The notes beneath the pieces are model-generated. The model saw only the letters and a program-made list of their open reading frames with translations. It searched no databases and was not told where the DNA came from. This document shows, piece by piece, positions 50,847-62,285 of a DNA stretch of 64,000 bases. Position 1 is the first letter of the stretch. Each line of letters begins with the position of its first letter. The translations under genes and the position numbers were made by a program. Source of the DNA: Phycisphaerae bacterium (GTDB taxonomy: Bacteria; Planctomycetota; Phycisphaerae; Phycisphaerales; UBA1924); NCBI GenBank assembly GCA_016794925.1, contig JAEUIW010000007.1, positions 1 to 64,000 of the forward strand. The letters are read 5' to 3'.

Positions 50847-51812
50847 ATGGCCATCGAGCACTGCGACCCATCGAAGCACGTTCCAGTCATGCCCCGCCAG
50901 GTCATCTCGGCATTATCCCCTTGTCAGGGGAACGTGTACCTGGATTGCACTGCCGGCCTTGGCGGCCACGCCGCGCTGATCGCTCCGATTCTCGAGCCCG
51001 GCGGGACGGTTGCGCTCTGCGACCTTGATTCGTCGAACCTCGATCGTGCCGCGCGCGCCGTTCGATCAGCAGCCCCCACGGTGCGAATAGAGACGCTGCA
51101 GGGCAGTTACGCCCGCGCCCCCGACTGGCTTTGCGGCCTCGGCCTGGAGGCCGATGTCGTCCTGGCTGACCTCGGGTTCGCTTCGACGCAGGTAGACGAT
51201 CCGGCCCGAGGATTTTCCTTTCGACACAACGGGCCGTTGGACATGCGGCTGGATCCGACATCGTCCACGACGGCGGCGGACCTTGTGCGCAGTCTCCCCG
51301 AGCGCGATCTGGCGGACCTGATCTACCGTTGGGGCGAGGATCGGCTGTCGCGCCGGATCGCCCGCCGAATCGTCGCGGAGCGGCGGCTGGAGCCAATTTC
51401 CAGCACCGCAAGACTGGCTGAAATCGTTGCGTCCGCCTACGGACCCCGTGCCGGCCATTCCCGAATCCACCCCGCCACGCGGACTTTTCAGGCGCTTCGA
51501 ATCGCGGTGAACGACGAAATCGGCGCGCTGGATGCGCTGCTGCAACGGATTGTGCGGGCCGCGCGGCAGCCCGGGGCGGCCTCCTGGCTCGCGCCGGACG
51601 CCCGGATCGCCGTACTTTCGTTCCACTCGCTGGAGGATCGGCCGGTCAAGCAGGCGTTCCAGGAACTTGCAGGGTCCGATCTTGCTCAGAAACTGACGAA
51701 AAAAGCGCAGCGGGCCGATCCTGAAGAAGAGGCGCGGAATCCCAGGTCAAGGTCCGCTAAACTTCGCGCTGTTCGCCTGCTCTCACCCCGGCCACGGACG
51801 GTCGATCGGTGA
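50847..51812 (+). CDS. rsmH: 16S rRNA (cytosine-1402-N4)-methyltransferase RsmH
   Basis: RsmH (MraW) methylates C1402 of 16S rRNA in the ribosomal P site and is normally encoded in the division and cell-wall cluster. The 321-residue reading has HVPVMPRQVI, the SAM motif LDCTAGLGGHAALI (32-45), ADLGFASTQVDDPARGFSFR, GPLDMRLDP, HPATRTFQALRIAVNDE and LSFHSLEDRPVKQAF, all family landmarks. ATG 50847 has GGAG 5 nt upstream; a TTG at 50832 would add five residues and is disfavoured. No mraZ precedes it. Downstream genes run in the same direction with gaps of 33 nt or less. Confidence 0.96.
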   Translation: MAIEHCDPSKHVPVMPRQVISALSPCQGNVYLDCTAGLGGHAALIAPILEPGGTVALCDLDSSNLDRAARAVRSAAPTVRIETLQGSYARAPDWLCGLGLEADVVLADLGFASTQVDDPARGFSFRHNGPLDMRLDPTSSTTAADLVRSLPERDLADLIYRWGEDRLSRRIARRIVAERRLEPISSTARLAEIVASAYGPRAGHSRIHPATRTFQALRIAVNDEIGALDALLQRIVRAARQPGAASWLAPDARIAVLSFHSLEDRPVKQAFQELAGSDLAQKLTKKAQRADPEEEARNPRSRSAKLRAVRLLSPRPRTVDR

Positions 51813-51845
51813 AGCGGGTCGTCCGCTGGAAAAAGGCGTCCCCGC

Positions 51846-52715
51846 GTGACTCGTGAACACAAACTGGCTTTGATTCTTGGTTTTTCGCTCGTGCTTGGCG
51901 TCTTCGTGCTGCTCTCAGATCACTTTTCGAGCGCTCGCCGGGACAAGACAGGCGATGACCTGCCGCTGCCCATCGAGGCAACGAAGGCGGAACTGACACC
52001 GACACGACCGATCCCCGCCATGCCGGGGATGGATGCATCCGAACCTCGGACCGGCCATGCCAACCAGTTGGCTTCGGATGGCAAGAAACCCGTAACCTCG
52101 AAACCTGGAACTGAGATTGTCAGTGGCCAGCGGCCATCGCTGTCGGGAGTCGATGGCGTCGATGCGAACGGGAAGCTCATCCCACGCTCCAACCCGACTC
52201 CGTCCTCGACCGACGGAAAATCCACGGATCCGCTCGGCACGGCCCCGCCGGCCGGCGCGACACCGGCGGCGAGCTACACGGTGCAAAAAGGAGACACCCT
52301 CGAGAAGATCGCTGAAAAGCTCTACGGCTCCGGCTCACAGTGGAAGAAGCTCGCCGACGCAAACGCAAGCCGAATCGGCGACAACCACTCAATCAGGGTA
52401 GGCGCAACGCTGGTGGTGCCATCGCTGGAGGTCGCAAAGCCCGTCATGCCTCGCCCGGAACCCAAGACGACGGTCAAGCCTGACGGCCCAAAGGCAACGG
52501 GCGCGTCGCCACAAGATGGCAGCAAGAGACCCGAACTCAAAAAGCCAACCGGAGTGAGCTATACGGTCCAGAAGGGCGACACGCTTTCCAAGATCGCGGC
52601 TCGGGCCTTGGGCAGCGCCAACCGGTGGTCGGAGATTCTCTCCCTGAACTCATCCAAGTTGAGTGACGAATCCGATCTACAGGTTGGGATGGTGCTCCGC
52701 CTTCCCGAGAAGTGA
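51846..52715 (+). CDS. Single-pass membrane protein with two LysM domains
   Basis: The 289-residue protein starts at GTG. It has an N-terminal membrane anchor (LALILGFSLVLGVFVLLS, about 7-24), a Pro/Ser/Thr-rich linker and two LysM peptidoglycan-binding domains, each opening SYTVQKGDTL (about 142 and 239) and ending V-G-x-x-L-x-V/L-P. LysM binds N-acetylglucosamine-containing glycan, so the protein should sit in the cytoplasmic membrane and hold peptidoglycan. It lies between rsmH and the ftsL-like gene, a place with no such gene in the standard division cluster, which suggests a role in septal wall synthesis. It is not a recognised Fts protein. Confidence 0.85.
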   Translation: MTREHKLALILGFSLVLGVFVLLSDHFSSARRDKTGDDLPLPIEATKAELTPTRPIPAMPGMDASEPRTGHANQLASDGKKPVTSKPGTEIVSGQRPSLSGVDGVDANGKLIPRSNPTPSSTDGKSTDPLGTAPPAGATPAASYTVQKGDTLEKIAEKLYGSGSQWKKLADANASRIGDNHSIRVGATLVVPSLEVAKPVMPRPEPKTTVKPDGPKATGASPQDGSKRPELKKPTGVSYTVQKGDTLSKIAARALGSANRWSEILSLNSSKLSDESDLQVGMVLRLPEK

Positions 52716-52720
52716 GCCCC

Positions 52721-53047
52721 ATGTTCGGCAAGTTGTGCGCACTCATCGTGGCATTGGGGGTGGGAGCGTGCCTGCTCCTGGCGGCGCGGCAAATGCGCCT
52801 TCAGGCTGTGAACGCGCTCGCTGAAACCCACACGCGCCTGGCCGAGCACGACCGTTCGCTCGCCCGGATTCGAACGCAGATCGCGGCCAGGGCCACACCC
52901 GATCAGGTGGCCGCGTTGGCGGCCAAGCTCGGTCCGTTGCAACCCATGCTGTTCGACGGCCCTTCAGCTGAGAGTCAGTTCGCGGATGCCCTCCCGTCCG
53001 GCAAGCCGGTTCCCGCGCACGCCCCGAGCCAAGCCGAGACCCGATGA
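52721..53047 (+). CDS. Small bitopic membrane protein, FtsL-like
   Basis: The 108-residue product has a membrane helix at its N-terminus (LCALIVALGVGACLLLAARQ) and then a short coiled coil (LAETHTRLAEHDRSLARIR). Size, topology and position directly before the division transpeptidase match FtsL, which recruits FtsI and FtsW, although FtsL sequences are too variable for motif proof. A GTG at 52712, overlapping the LysM stop as GTGA, is an equally possible start adding three residues. The stop overlaps the next ATG (ATGA). Confidence 0.65.
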   Translation: MFGKLCALIVALGVGACLLLAARQMRLQAVNALAETHTRLAEHDRSLARIRTQIAARATPDQVAALAAKLGPLQPMLFDGPSAESQFADALPSGKPVPAHAPSQAETR

Positions 53048-55026
53048 CCAAACTCGCCGGCCCCGAGGCTGATCCGTCACGCCGCGTCGATCTGGTTTCT
53101 CGTCTCGTCGGAGCGGCGCTGACGCTGCTGCTTGTGCTGCTGGTCGGGCGGGTGTTCCAGTTGCAAGTTGCGCCGGCCGATGAACTCCGCCCCCACATGG
53201 GCACCCGGATGACTTCGGTTGCCGAGCCCGCCGCGCGCGGCGATATCCTCGATCAGCGGGGCCGCCCGCTGGCCATGTCCACGTTCGGTTACCGAGCCGT
53301 CGTGGATCCGGTGGAGTTCGCCAACCCTCCCGAGGAGGCGCTCGGGATGCTGTCGCGGGCGTTGGACCTGCCCGAGGACCGCCTCGGTACCGAGATCGTG
53401 GGCGCCATGGCGTTCAACGAGAATGCGAAGGTCGCCAACGCGGAGCTCGGCGAGGGCGTCACGCCGACGCCTCTGAAGCGGTTCGTCGTGGTCTCGGAGG
53501 TGCTGGACGATTCACGTCTGGAAGCGATTCGCCGGCTCGATCGAAAAAAATGTCCCGGCGTTCACCTCGAGGTGCGGCCGGTGCGCGGTTCATTGGCTGA
53601 ATCGTTGGTGGGCCCGATTTTGGGGAGAACCTTCTTCGATCCCTCAGGCAAGGAAACCGGTCTTATGGGGGTTGAGAAGAAACTCAACGACCAGGTTCGT
53701 CCGGAGGACGGCCGATTCCGCTACGTTCGCGACGCATCTGGACGGCCGCTGTGGATTGACTCCGAGGGGTATCGGGCGCCCAAGCCCGGGAAGGACGCGC
53801 GGCTCTCTATCGATCTCGAGATCCAACGCTTCGTCACCGAGGAGCTGACGCGGGGCGTTGACGAGGCACGGGCCCAGGGCGGGCGCTGCATCATTCTCGA
53901 TCCGAACACCGGAGAAGTGTTGGCGATGGCTGACCTGATCCGGCATGTTGCGGACGCGGTACCGTACGACTGGGTCCACCCCATCCCCAAGGATGCCCAG
54001 CCGGGGAAGCCCCGGTACATCATCATCCCGCCCGATGAGATGCGGGAGAAGCACCCCGACCTGCCCGCTCTGCACAAGAACCGCTGCGTGGAGCAGGTGT
54101 ACGAGCCGGGCTCGACGTTCAAGTGCTTCATGTGGTCGGCGACCACCGAGCTGGGGCTGGCGGACCCGGCGGAGATCGTGAACACCGAGGGGGGACATTG
54201 GACCACCCCCTACGGGCGATACATCGAGGACGTGCACAAGTACGACTCGCTCACGTGGGCGGAGGTTCTGGTGCATTCGTCCAACATCGGGATGTCCAAG
54301 GTCACGCGGCGGATGAGCGACCAGCAGATGCGTTCGGCGGTGCTGCGGTTCGGGTTCGGCCGTCGCACGGGGATCGATCTGGGGGGAGAGTCGGCGGGAC
54401 TGGTGACCAGCGCCAAGGGCTGGGGGGTGTACACACAGACGTCGGTGGCGATGGGGCACGAGGTGTGCGTGACCCCGGTGCAGATGGTCCGGGCGTTTTC
54501 GGCTTTCGCCCGGACGGGCTCCCGGGCGGGCACGATCCCCGCGATCCGACTGACCGCGGCGGACCCCGAAGACCCGGCGCTGAACATCGAAACACGGGTG
54601 CTGCCGCCGGCGATCGCGGATCTCACCCGGCAGACCCTGAGGGGTGTGACGCACAACCTGGACCAGAAGCTCGCGGCTCGCAACCCGCCCGAGGCGGGTT
54701 GGCGGTACGAGCTGTTCGGGAAGTCGGGAACAGCCCAGATCCCGCTGACGGATCCTCCGCCGGGCAAGAAACGCCCGAAGGGATCGGACGGGTACTTCCG
54801 CAATCAGTACAACTCGTCGTTCATCGCGGGCGGCCCGGTGGAGAACCCCCGGCTGGTGTGCATCGTCGTCATCGACGACCCGGCTCCTGAGTTGATCCCC
54901 AGGAAGATGCACTACGGGGCGCAGGTCGCGGGCCCGGTCGTGCGGAGGATCATGGAACGCGCGCTGACGTATCTGGGCTTGCCCGCCAGCCCGCCGCCCT
55001 CGCCGGATCGACCGGTCGGGGACTGA
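53044..55026 (+). CDS. ftsI: Class B penicillin-binding protein (FtsI-type transpeptidase)
   Basis: The 660-residue protein has one N-terminal membrane helix (about 21-40), a dimerisation domain opening ARGDILDQRGRPLA (64-77), and a transpeptidase domain from about 250. The active-site motifs are EPGSTFK (354-360, Ser357 nucleophile, Lys360), SSN (412-414) and KSGT (560-563). It crosslinks septal peptidoglycan. The location after rsmH and an ftsL-like gene favours FtsI over the elongation enzyme PBP2. This indicates a peptidoglycan wall and conventional septal synthesis in this organism. murE, murF and mraY do not follow; the next gene is a convergent amylase. Confidence 0.93.
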   Translation: MTKLAGPEADPSRRVDLVSRLVGAALTLLLVLLVGRVFQLQVAPADELRPHMGTRMTSVAEPAARGDILDQRGRPLAMSTFGYRAVVDPVEFANPPEEALGMLSRALDLPEDRLGTEIVGAMAFNENAKVANAELGEGVTPTPLKRFVVVSEVLDDSRLEAIRRLDRKKCPGVHLEVRPVRGSLAESLVGPILGRTFFDPSGKETGLMGVEKKLNDQVRPEDGRFRYVRDASGRPLWIDSEGYRAPKPGKDARLSIDLEIQRFVTEELTRGVDEARAQGGRCIILDPNTGEVLAMADLIRHVADAVPYDWVHPIPKDAQPGKPRYIIIPPDEMREKHPDLPALHKNRCVEQVYEPGSTFKCFMWSATTELGLADPAEIVNTEGGHWTTPYGRYIEDVHKYDSLTWAEVLVHSSNIGMSKVTRRMSDQQMRSAVLRFGFGRRTGIDLGGESAGLVTSAKGWGVYTQTSVAMGHEVCVTPVQMVRAFSAFARTGSRAGTIPAIRLTAADPEDPALNIETRVLPPAIADLTRQTLRGVTHNLDQKLAARNPPEAGWRYELFGKSGTAQIPLTDPPPGKKRPKGSDGYFRNQYNSSFIAGGPVENPRLVCIVVIDDPAPELIPRKMHYGAQVAGPVVRRIMERALTYLGLPASPPPSPDRPVGD

Positions 55027-55039
55027 TCATCGCCCCCGC

Positions 55040-57751
55040 TTAGCGGAGACCGCTCTTGAGGTCGTTGAATTCGCCCGATCGCAGCATCTGTTCCAGCAGG
55101 CGTCGGTCGGAGTTGTTGACCGAGCCGTCCTTGTTGATGTCGGCCTCCAACTGATACCCCGTGAGCTGGTAGATGGCGTAGAGGTCCTCGACGTTGACCG
55201 TGCCGTCGCGGTTCACATCGCCGGAGCCGATCGTGACAATCACGTTCTCGACGCGGGCGGTGGTCGTGGTGCCGTCGATCTCTTCGGCGATCACGGTGAC
55301 GCTGTTGACGCCGGCGGGGATGTTCGTGATGGTGCGCCGCCACTCGTCGCGGTCGTGCTGCGCCGCGAGGTTCGCCGCGACCTTGAACGGCGCGGGGTCG
55401 GCGCCGGCCGGCATGTTGAGGGCCAGCCAGACACTCGAAGCGGTGCGATCGGGGTTCGCGATCTGGAACTCGTAGGTCGTGTTGGGCAACGGGCTCGACG
55501 GGGCGTTGAGGACGGTGATGGAAATCGGCACGCGGTTGACGTAGATGGTCCGTCGGAAATCGGCGTAGATCGCGTCGCCGCCGTCGGAGCGGTGCCGGAA
55601 CGCGACCACGGAAATGTAGTGGTACCCCTCCGAAAGCTGGGTGGCGTCGATCGCCTGGCGGTACACGCCGTTTGAATTGGCGGTGTTGTACAGGGGCTGC
55701 CGCTCGGTGACGAACTGCTCGAACCCGGGCACGACGTCGCTGGACTGGTCGATGTCCGTGACACCGTTGCCGTTCCAGTCTCGGAACCCCTGATCGATCC
55801 TGAAGACGGCGTTGTCGTCCCAGTTCGTGTCGACGGTGTCGCCCTTGACCGTGAGGAGCTTGATCTCAAAGGTCGGCGTGGCCACCACGTCCAGCGGGCT
55901 CAGCCGACGGCGGTAGGCCGGAACGCCGGCGGGATCGGGCGGGAGCGTCGCCACGGCGCCGACGATGGACAGGGCCCCGCCGGGGGCGACGGGGCCGTAC
56001 GCCACGTAACCCTTGTGATGCTGGACACCGTTGATGTTGGTGTTGTTGGGAACGGTGAGCGTGACCTGGCGGCTCGCGTTGACGGTGAGGACCTGGGCCA
56101 CGAGGTTGGTCGGGTCCACCGTGGGATCGTTGTGATTGCCGGTCAGCTCCCAGAGGCGAGTACCGGGCGCGAAGCTGGTGGTGACGGTGCGGGTCTGGAC
56201 GCCGTTGTCGTAGCGATCGTTGACCCCGACCAGGAGATTGCCCGCGTAGTTTCCCCCGCCCACGTTGGCACGGCGCTCGAAGACAAGGACGTCGGAACGG
56301 TTGGCGACGAGCGGGTTGTACTCGCCGCGTGCGTAGCCGTTGCGGATCTGAACGAGCCTGACGAGGCTGGGGTCGAGGAGCCCGAGCGCGGTCGGGCTTC
56401 CCTCTCGGGGCCAGAAGCCCCGCTGGCCGGCGGAATAGCGGTCGTGCATCTCGCGGCCGTTGTGATAGATGACGGGGAGGCCCGCGCGCAGGGCGATGTA
56501 GGCGTGCTGCACGAGGTCGTAGCTCTCGGGCCCCGGCAGTTGAGGGGGCTGGCTGCCGTCGCCCCAGGAGCCGTTGTCGTGGCTGAACACGTGGGTGACG
56601 CCCTGCGTGCCGTTGAGAAAACCGTCGTCCTGATTGTCGATGTGCGCGTTCAGCACGGTGTCCCAAGAGCCGAGGCCGGCCTGGTTGCGGAGGTCGCGAA
56701 GGGCCCCCGCACCGTTGAGGTCGAGGGCATCGCGGTACCCGAATCCATCCTGCCGGATGTAGGTCTGCGTGAACGCGTTGCTCTCGACGGACTCGACGAA
56801 CGAGTAGGGCGTGGCGGCGCCGCCCCAGGGGGTCTTGCGGCGGTTGAATACCGCGGCGTCCCAGTAGTTGCTCCAGAACCACTGCGGCACGTGCTTGGCG
56901 GCATCGAGGCGGAACCCGTCGGCGCCGATGTACTCAACCGCCCACTGGGTCCAGCGCAAGAGCATGCCGGTGGCGTTTTCAGCGACGGCGTCCCCGGCCT
57001 GCGGGGCGGCGAGGTTGAACGGGTGGATCACGAACTGCGCGCCGGTGGCCGGGTTGATGAACGACGCGGGGGGAAGACTGAGATCCGGGTAGAGGCGCGC
57101 GTTGCCGGGGTCGGGGCGGTTCCATACCGTGCCGGCGGGGATGTTCTGGGCGCTGGCCGCGACAGGGTTGCGAATGTAGACGTAGTTCTTTTCCTGCGCG
57201 ATATCGATCAGCCCGATCAGGTCGCCCGTGAACAGGTCGTAGTTGGGGTTGCCAGGATTGGTGGATTGCTTCGTGCCATCGTGAAAGTCGCCCCAGAAAT
57301 CGGCGCCCTGTTGCACCACGAATCCGGGCCATCCGCCCATGGCGAAGAACCCGGCATCGCTGGTACGGCCGGTGTTGTGATTCATGACGATGTCCAGGTA
57401 CACCTGGACGCCGGACTTCTTCAGTTCGCTGACCACGGAAAGGAGCTGCTTCTCGGTGCCGTACGTGGTCGGCGCGCCCGGCGTGCCGAGATCGAAGCGG
57501 TCGAACACGTCGTAGCCGGGGCTGCCCGTGCTGCCTGCCTTGGACGGGGGCGGGAGCCAGACCGAGCCATATCCGGCCGCGAAAAGGTCCGGGACCCGGT
57601 ACTCCATGGTCCGCCAGGTCGTCTCAAACCATTGCAGGCAGAAAGGGGCGTTGGGCATCCCTTGCGCTGTCGCTCGTCCGCCGGAAGCGGCAAGCACGAC
57701 GACGCCGATGGCAAGGGCCAGCACCGACCGGGACATGGTTTTTTCGGGCAT
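55040..57751 (-). CDS. Secreted GH13 alpha-amylase-type glycosidase with dockerin domain
   Basis: With ATG 57751 (purine-rich GGAGAGG just upstream) the product has 903 residues and a signal peptide (1-30, ending GRATAQ). The GH13 barrel motifs are DIVMNHN (120-126), GFRLDAAKH (279-287, nucleophile Asp283), SFVESVE (317-323, acid/base Glu320) and VFSHDNG (388-394). These are complete, so an active alpha-glucan hydrolase is expected. Beta-sandwich modules follow (about 480-840), and the C-terminus is a dockerin type I pair (GDVNRDGTVNVEDLYAIY and ADINKDGSVNNSDRRLLEQM). A longer in-frame reading to 58108 has no signal peptide and is rejected. It converges with ftsI (13-bp gap). Confidence 0.92.
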   Translation of the reverse strand: MPEKTMSRSVLALAIGVVVLAASGGRATAQGMPNAPFCLQWFETTWRTMEYRVPDLFAAGYGSVWLPPPSKAGSTGSPGYDVFDRFDLGTPGAPTTYGTEKQLLSVVSELKKSGVQVYLDIVMNHNTGRTSDAGFFAMGGWPGFVVQQGADFWGDFHDGTKQSTNPGNPNYDLFTGDLIGLIDIAQEKNYVYIRNPVAASAQNIPAGTVWNRPDPGNARLYPDLSLPPASFINPATGAQFVIHPFNLAAPQAGDAVAENATGMLLRWTQWAVEYIGADGFRLDAAKHVPQWFWSNYWDAAVFNRRKTPWGGAATPYSFVESVESNAFTQTYIRQDGFGYRDALDLNGAGALRDLRNQAGLGSWDTVLNAHIDNQDDGFLNGTQGVTHVFSHDNGSWGDGSQPPQLPGPESYDLVQHAYIALRAGLPVIYHNGREMHDRYSAGQRGFWPREGSPTALGLLDPSLVRLVQIRNGYARGEYNPLVANRSDVLVFERRANVGGGNYAGNLLVGVNDRYDNGVQTRTVTTSFAPGTRLWELTGNHNDPTVDPTNLVAQVLTVNASRQVTLTVPNNTNINGVQHHKGYVAYGPVAPGGALSIVGAVATLPPDPAGVPAYRRRLSPLDVVATPTFEIKLLTVKGDTVDTNWDDNAVFRIDQGFRDWNGNGVTDIDQSSDVVPGFEQFVTERQPLYNTANSNGVYRQAIDATQLSEGYHYISVVAFRHRSDGGDAIYADFRRTIYVNRVPISITVLNAPSSPLPNTTYEFQIANPDRTASSVWLALNMPAGADPAPFKVAANLAAQHDRDEWRRTITNIPAGVNSVTVIAEEIDGTTTTARVENVIVTIGSGDVNRDGTVNVEDLYAIYQLTGYQLEADINKDGSVNNSDRRLLEQMLRSGEFNDLKSGLR

Positions 57752-57917
57752 CAACTCCCTCTCCAATCGTGCCCAAGTGTGTGCCTCGGATTCGTGCGGG
57801 GCAACCTTAATCCGAGAGTTATCGCACTCAGCGATCCCTCGGCCGACAGCCTGACGCGTTCGGCACGGTCCGCGGCGGTCGCTATCGTTCGTTTTCCAGA
57901 GTGAACGGCAAAGACCC

Positions 57918-57945
57918 TTGCCAGATTTCCACTCGGCGGTATGCT
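57918..57945 (+). promoter_or_regulatory. Orphan promoter-like sequence
   Basis: TTGCCA (57918-57923, five of six), a 16-nt spacer and TATGCT (57940-57945, four of six) point into the gene-less region on the plus strand. Confidence 0.4.
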
Positions 57946-58109
57946 GGACTTGGCGGCGCGGAAGGCGAGGTTGCCTGTTCTGGCCCTCGCACACGGCCCC
58001 CGGCGGTTGCGTTGGGCGGGTCAATGCCGTCAGTCTATGGGTCGAGCGGACCGCCCGGGATGTCCCGCGTCGGATCAGACTGACTTCAACAATGTTCTCA
58101 CCACTCACG

Positions 58110-58140
58110 GGGGGCCCCGGGCATGTCTGGGGCCCCCATT
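58110..58140. terminator. Strong GC hairpin, terminator-like
   Basis: Arms of 9 bp pair perfectly (GGGGGCCCC at 58110-58118 with GGGGCCCCC at 58129-58137) around a 10-nt loop. ATTCTTCTT follows on the plus strand only. It lies 10 nt past the stop of the minus-strand lipoprotein gene but has no T-run in that direction. It may terminate that gene, or an RNA read on the plus strand. Confidence 0.6.
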
Positions 58141-58147
58141 CTTCTTG

Positions 58148-59223
58148 TCAGCGGTGGGATTCTCTCAGGGGGGACCGCCCTTCCACGATCGCGCCGCGGA
58201 CGCCCGGCCCGGTGATCGAGTTGATGAAATCTCGATATCGCTTCGCGATCGAAGCAAGGTCCGAGCCGAAGTAGGCACGGAAGATCGCGGCCCCGTCCGT
58301 GGCCGACACTGGACGGGCCCCGAGGGCGTCCGCGGCGAAACGTTCACGAACGTGCTCGGCGATGGAGCCACCGGCGGCGTCGGCGATCAGCGCCTTAAGT
58401 GCCGCGCGGTGCGAGCCCCCGTCACCCTCTTCGAGGAAGTGAATGAGCGCCCACACTTGCGCGTAATACGTGAGCGTGGACCGCTGCGACCCTTCGATGA
58501 CGCCCGAGGGCTGCATGGTGAGCAGGCGTTCGAGCGGGATCAGCCCGCCGGCCTGCGCGGCGGCTCGGAGCTGATCGAACCGTTCGATATTCGACCAGGA
58601 ATGGAATGTGCTCGCTCCGGCGGACCAGCGGTAGCCCTCGAAGTGCGTGGCGATCCCCTCCTCGGCCCAAGTCGGGAGGGGCCGGGCAAAGGTGCGCTGT
58701 GTGAACAGATGCCAGCCTTCGTGCGATGCGATCGCGAGGGTGTCGGCGGTGCCGATGTTGAAGAAGAGGGCTCGTCCGCCGGACGTGAACCCGCCGCGTT
58801 CCATGCGGAGAATCGGCTCGGCCTGACTGCCGAGAAGCTCGCGGCTGAGGCGCTGCCACTCGGCGCGCGTGGCCATGACGAACACGTCCATGCGGTCATT
58901 CCCGGTCGGTCCGGCGGGGAGCGGGCCGAACGCGGCGACGTACCGGCTGTGGGCCGCTTCCAAGAACATCGGCAGGCGATCGACGACGACAGACGAGGTG
59001 TCGGTGGTGTGGATCGCGTAGTGCTCGGTTTCGATCAGGCGGCCGGGGCGACCCGCGTACGTCCAGGGCTTGATGGACGGTGAACGCGGCGTTTCCGATC
59101 CGCCTTGAAGCGATGAAGATCCGTCACCCGCGGGCCCGCTCGAGAGGGAGTCGTGGCGAGCGGCGCAGGCCGGCAGGAGCGCGGCGAGGCCCAGCGCGGG
59201 CACGCCGAACCGCGACCGCCGGA

Positions 59224-59227
<4 letters not shown>
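58148..59227 (-). CDS. Lipoprotein gluzincin-type metallopeptidase
   Basis: GTG 59227 overlaps the valS stop as GTGA, so translation is probably coupled to valS. The 359-residue product starts as a lipoprotein (MIRRSRFGVPALGLAALLPAC, lipobox Cys21). It contains SHEGWHLF, that is His169-Glu170-x-x-His173, followed by PTWAEEGIATHFEGY with Glu189 or Glu190 as third zinc ligand. This is the HExxH...E arrangement of the MA clan, of the kind found in DUF1570 or peptidase MA-like proteins. Expected to be a membrane-anchored zinc peptidase facing the periplasm; the substrate is unknown. A longer reading from 59740 lies inside valS and is rejected. Confidence 0.82.
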
Positions 59228-62247
<3,020 letters not shown>

Positions 62248-62255
62248 GGGCAGGG

Positions 62256-62261
62256 AGTGTA
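62256..62261 (-). promoter_or_regulatory. -10 element of a probable leaderless valS promoter
   Basis: TACACT on the minus strand lies 8 nt before the valS ATG. No ribosome-binding site is present. Confidence 0.45.
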
Positions 62262-62271
62262 CGCGGGGCGA

Positions 62272-62277
62272 TATCCT
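62272..62277 (+). promoter_or_regulatory. -10 element of a probable leaderless promoter for the TPR gene
   Basis: TATCCT lies 8 nt before the ATG at 62286, only 10 bp from the divergent valS -10. No Shine-Dalgarno sequence is present. Confidence 0.45.
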
Positions 62278-62285
62278 TCGGGCAC

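Larger units (their letters stand above)
57752..58147. other. 396-bp intergenic region with structured, possibly transcribed segment
   Basis: No protein gene is supported. The plus strand carries a promoter-like pair at 57918-57945, an inverted repeat GTCAGTCT...AGACTGAC (58029-58036 with 58077-58084) and a strong GC hairpin at 58110-58137 followed by a T-rich stretch. The three together would suit a plus-strand RNA of about 190 nt (57952 to about 58147). It does not show the hallmarks of tmRNA, RNase P RNA or SRP RNA. Confidence 0.4.

Noticed and set aside
57952..58147. Identification of the intergenic structure as 6S RNA, tmRNA, RNase P RNA or SRP RNA
   Set aside because: The length is near that of 6S RNA, but the 5' and 3' ends do not pair, and none of the conserved cores of the other RNAs was found.
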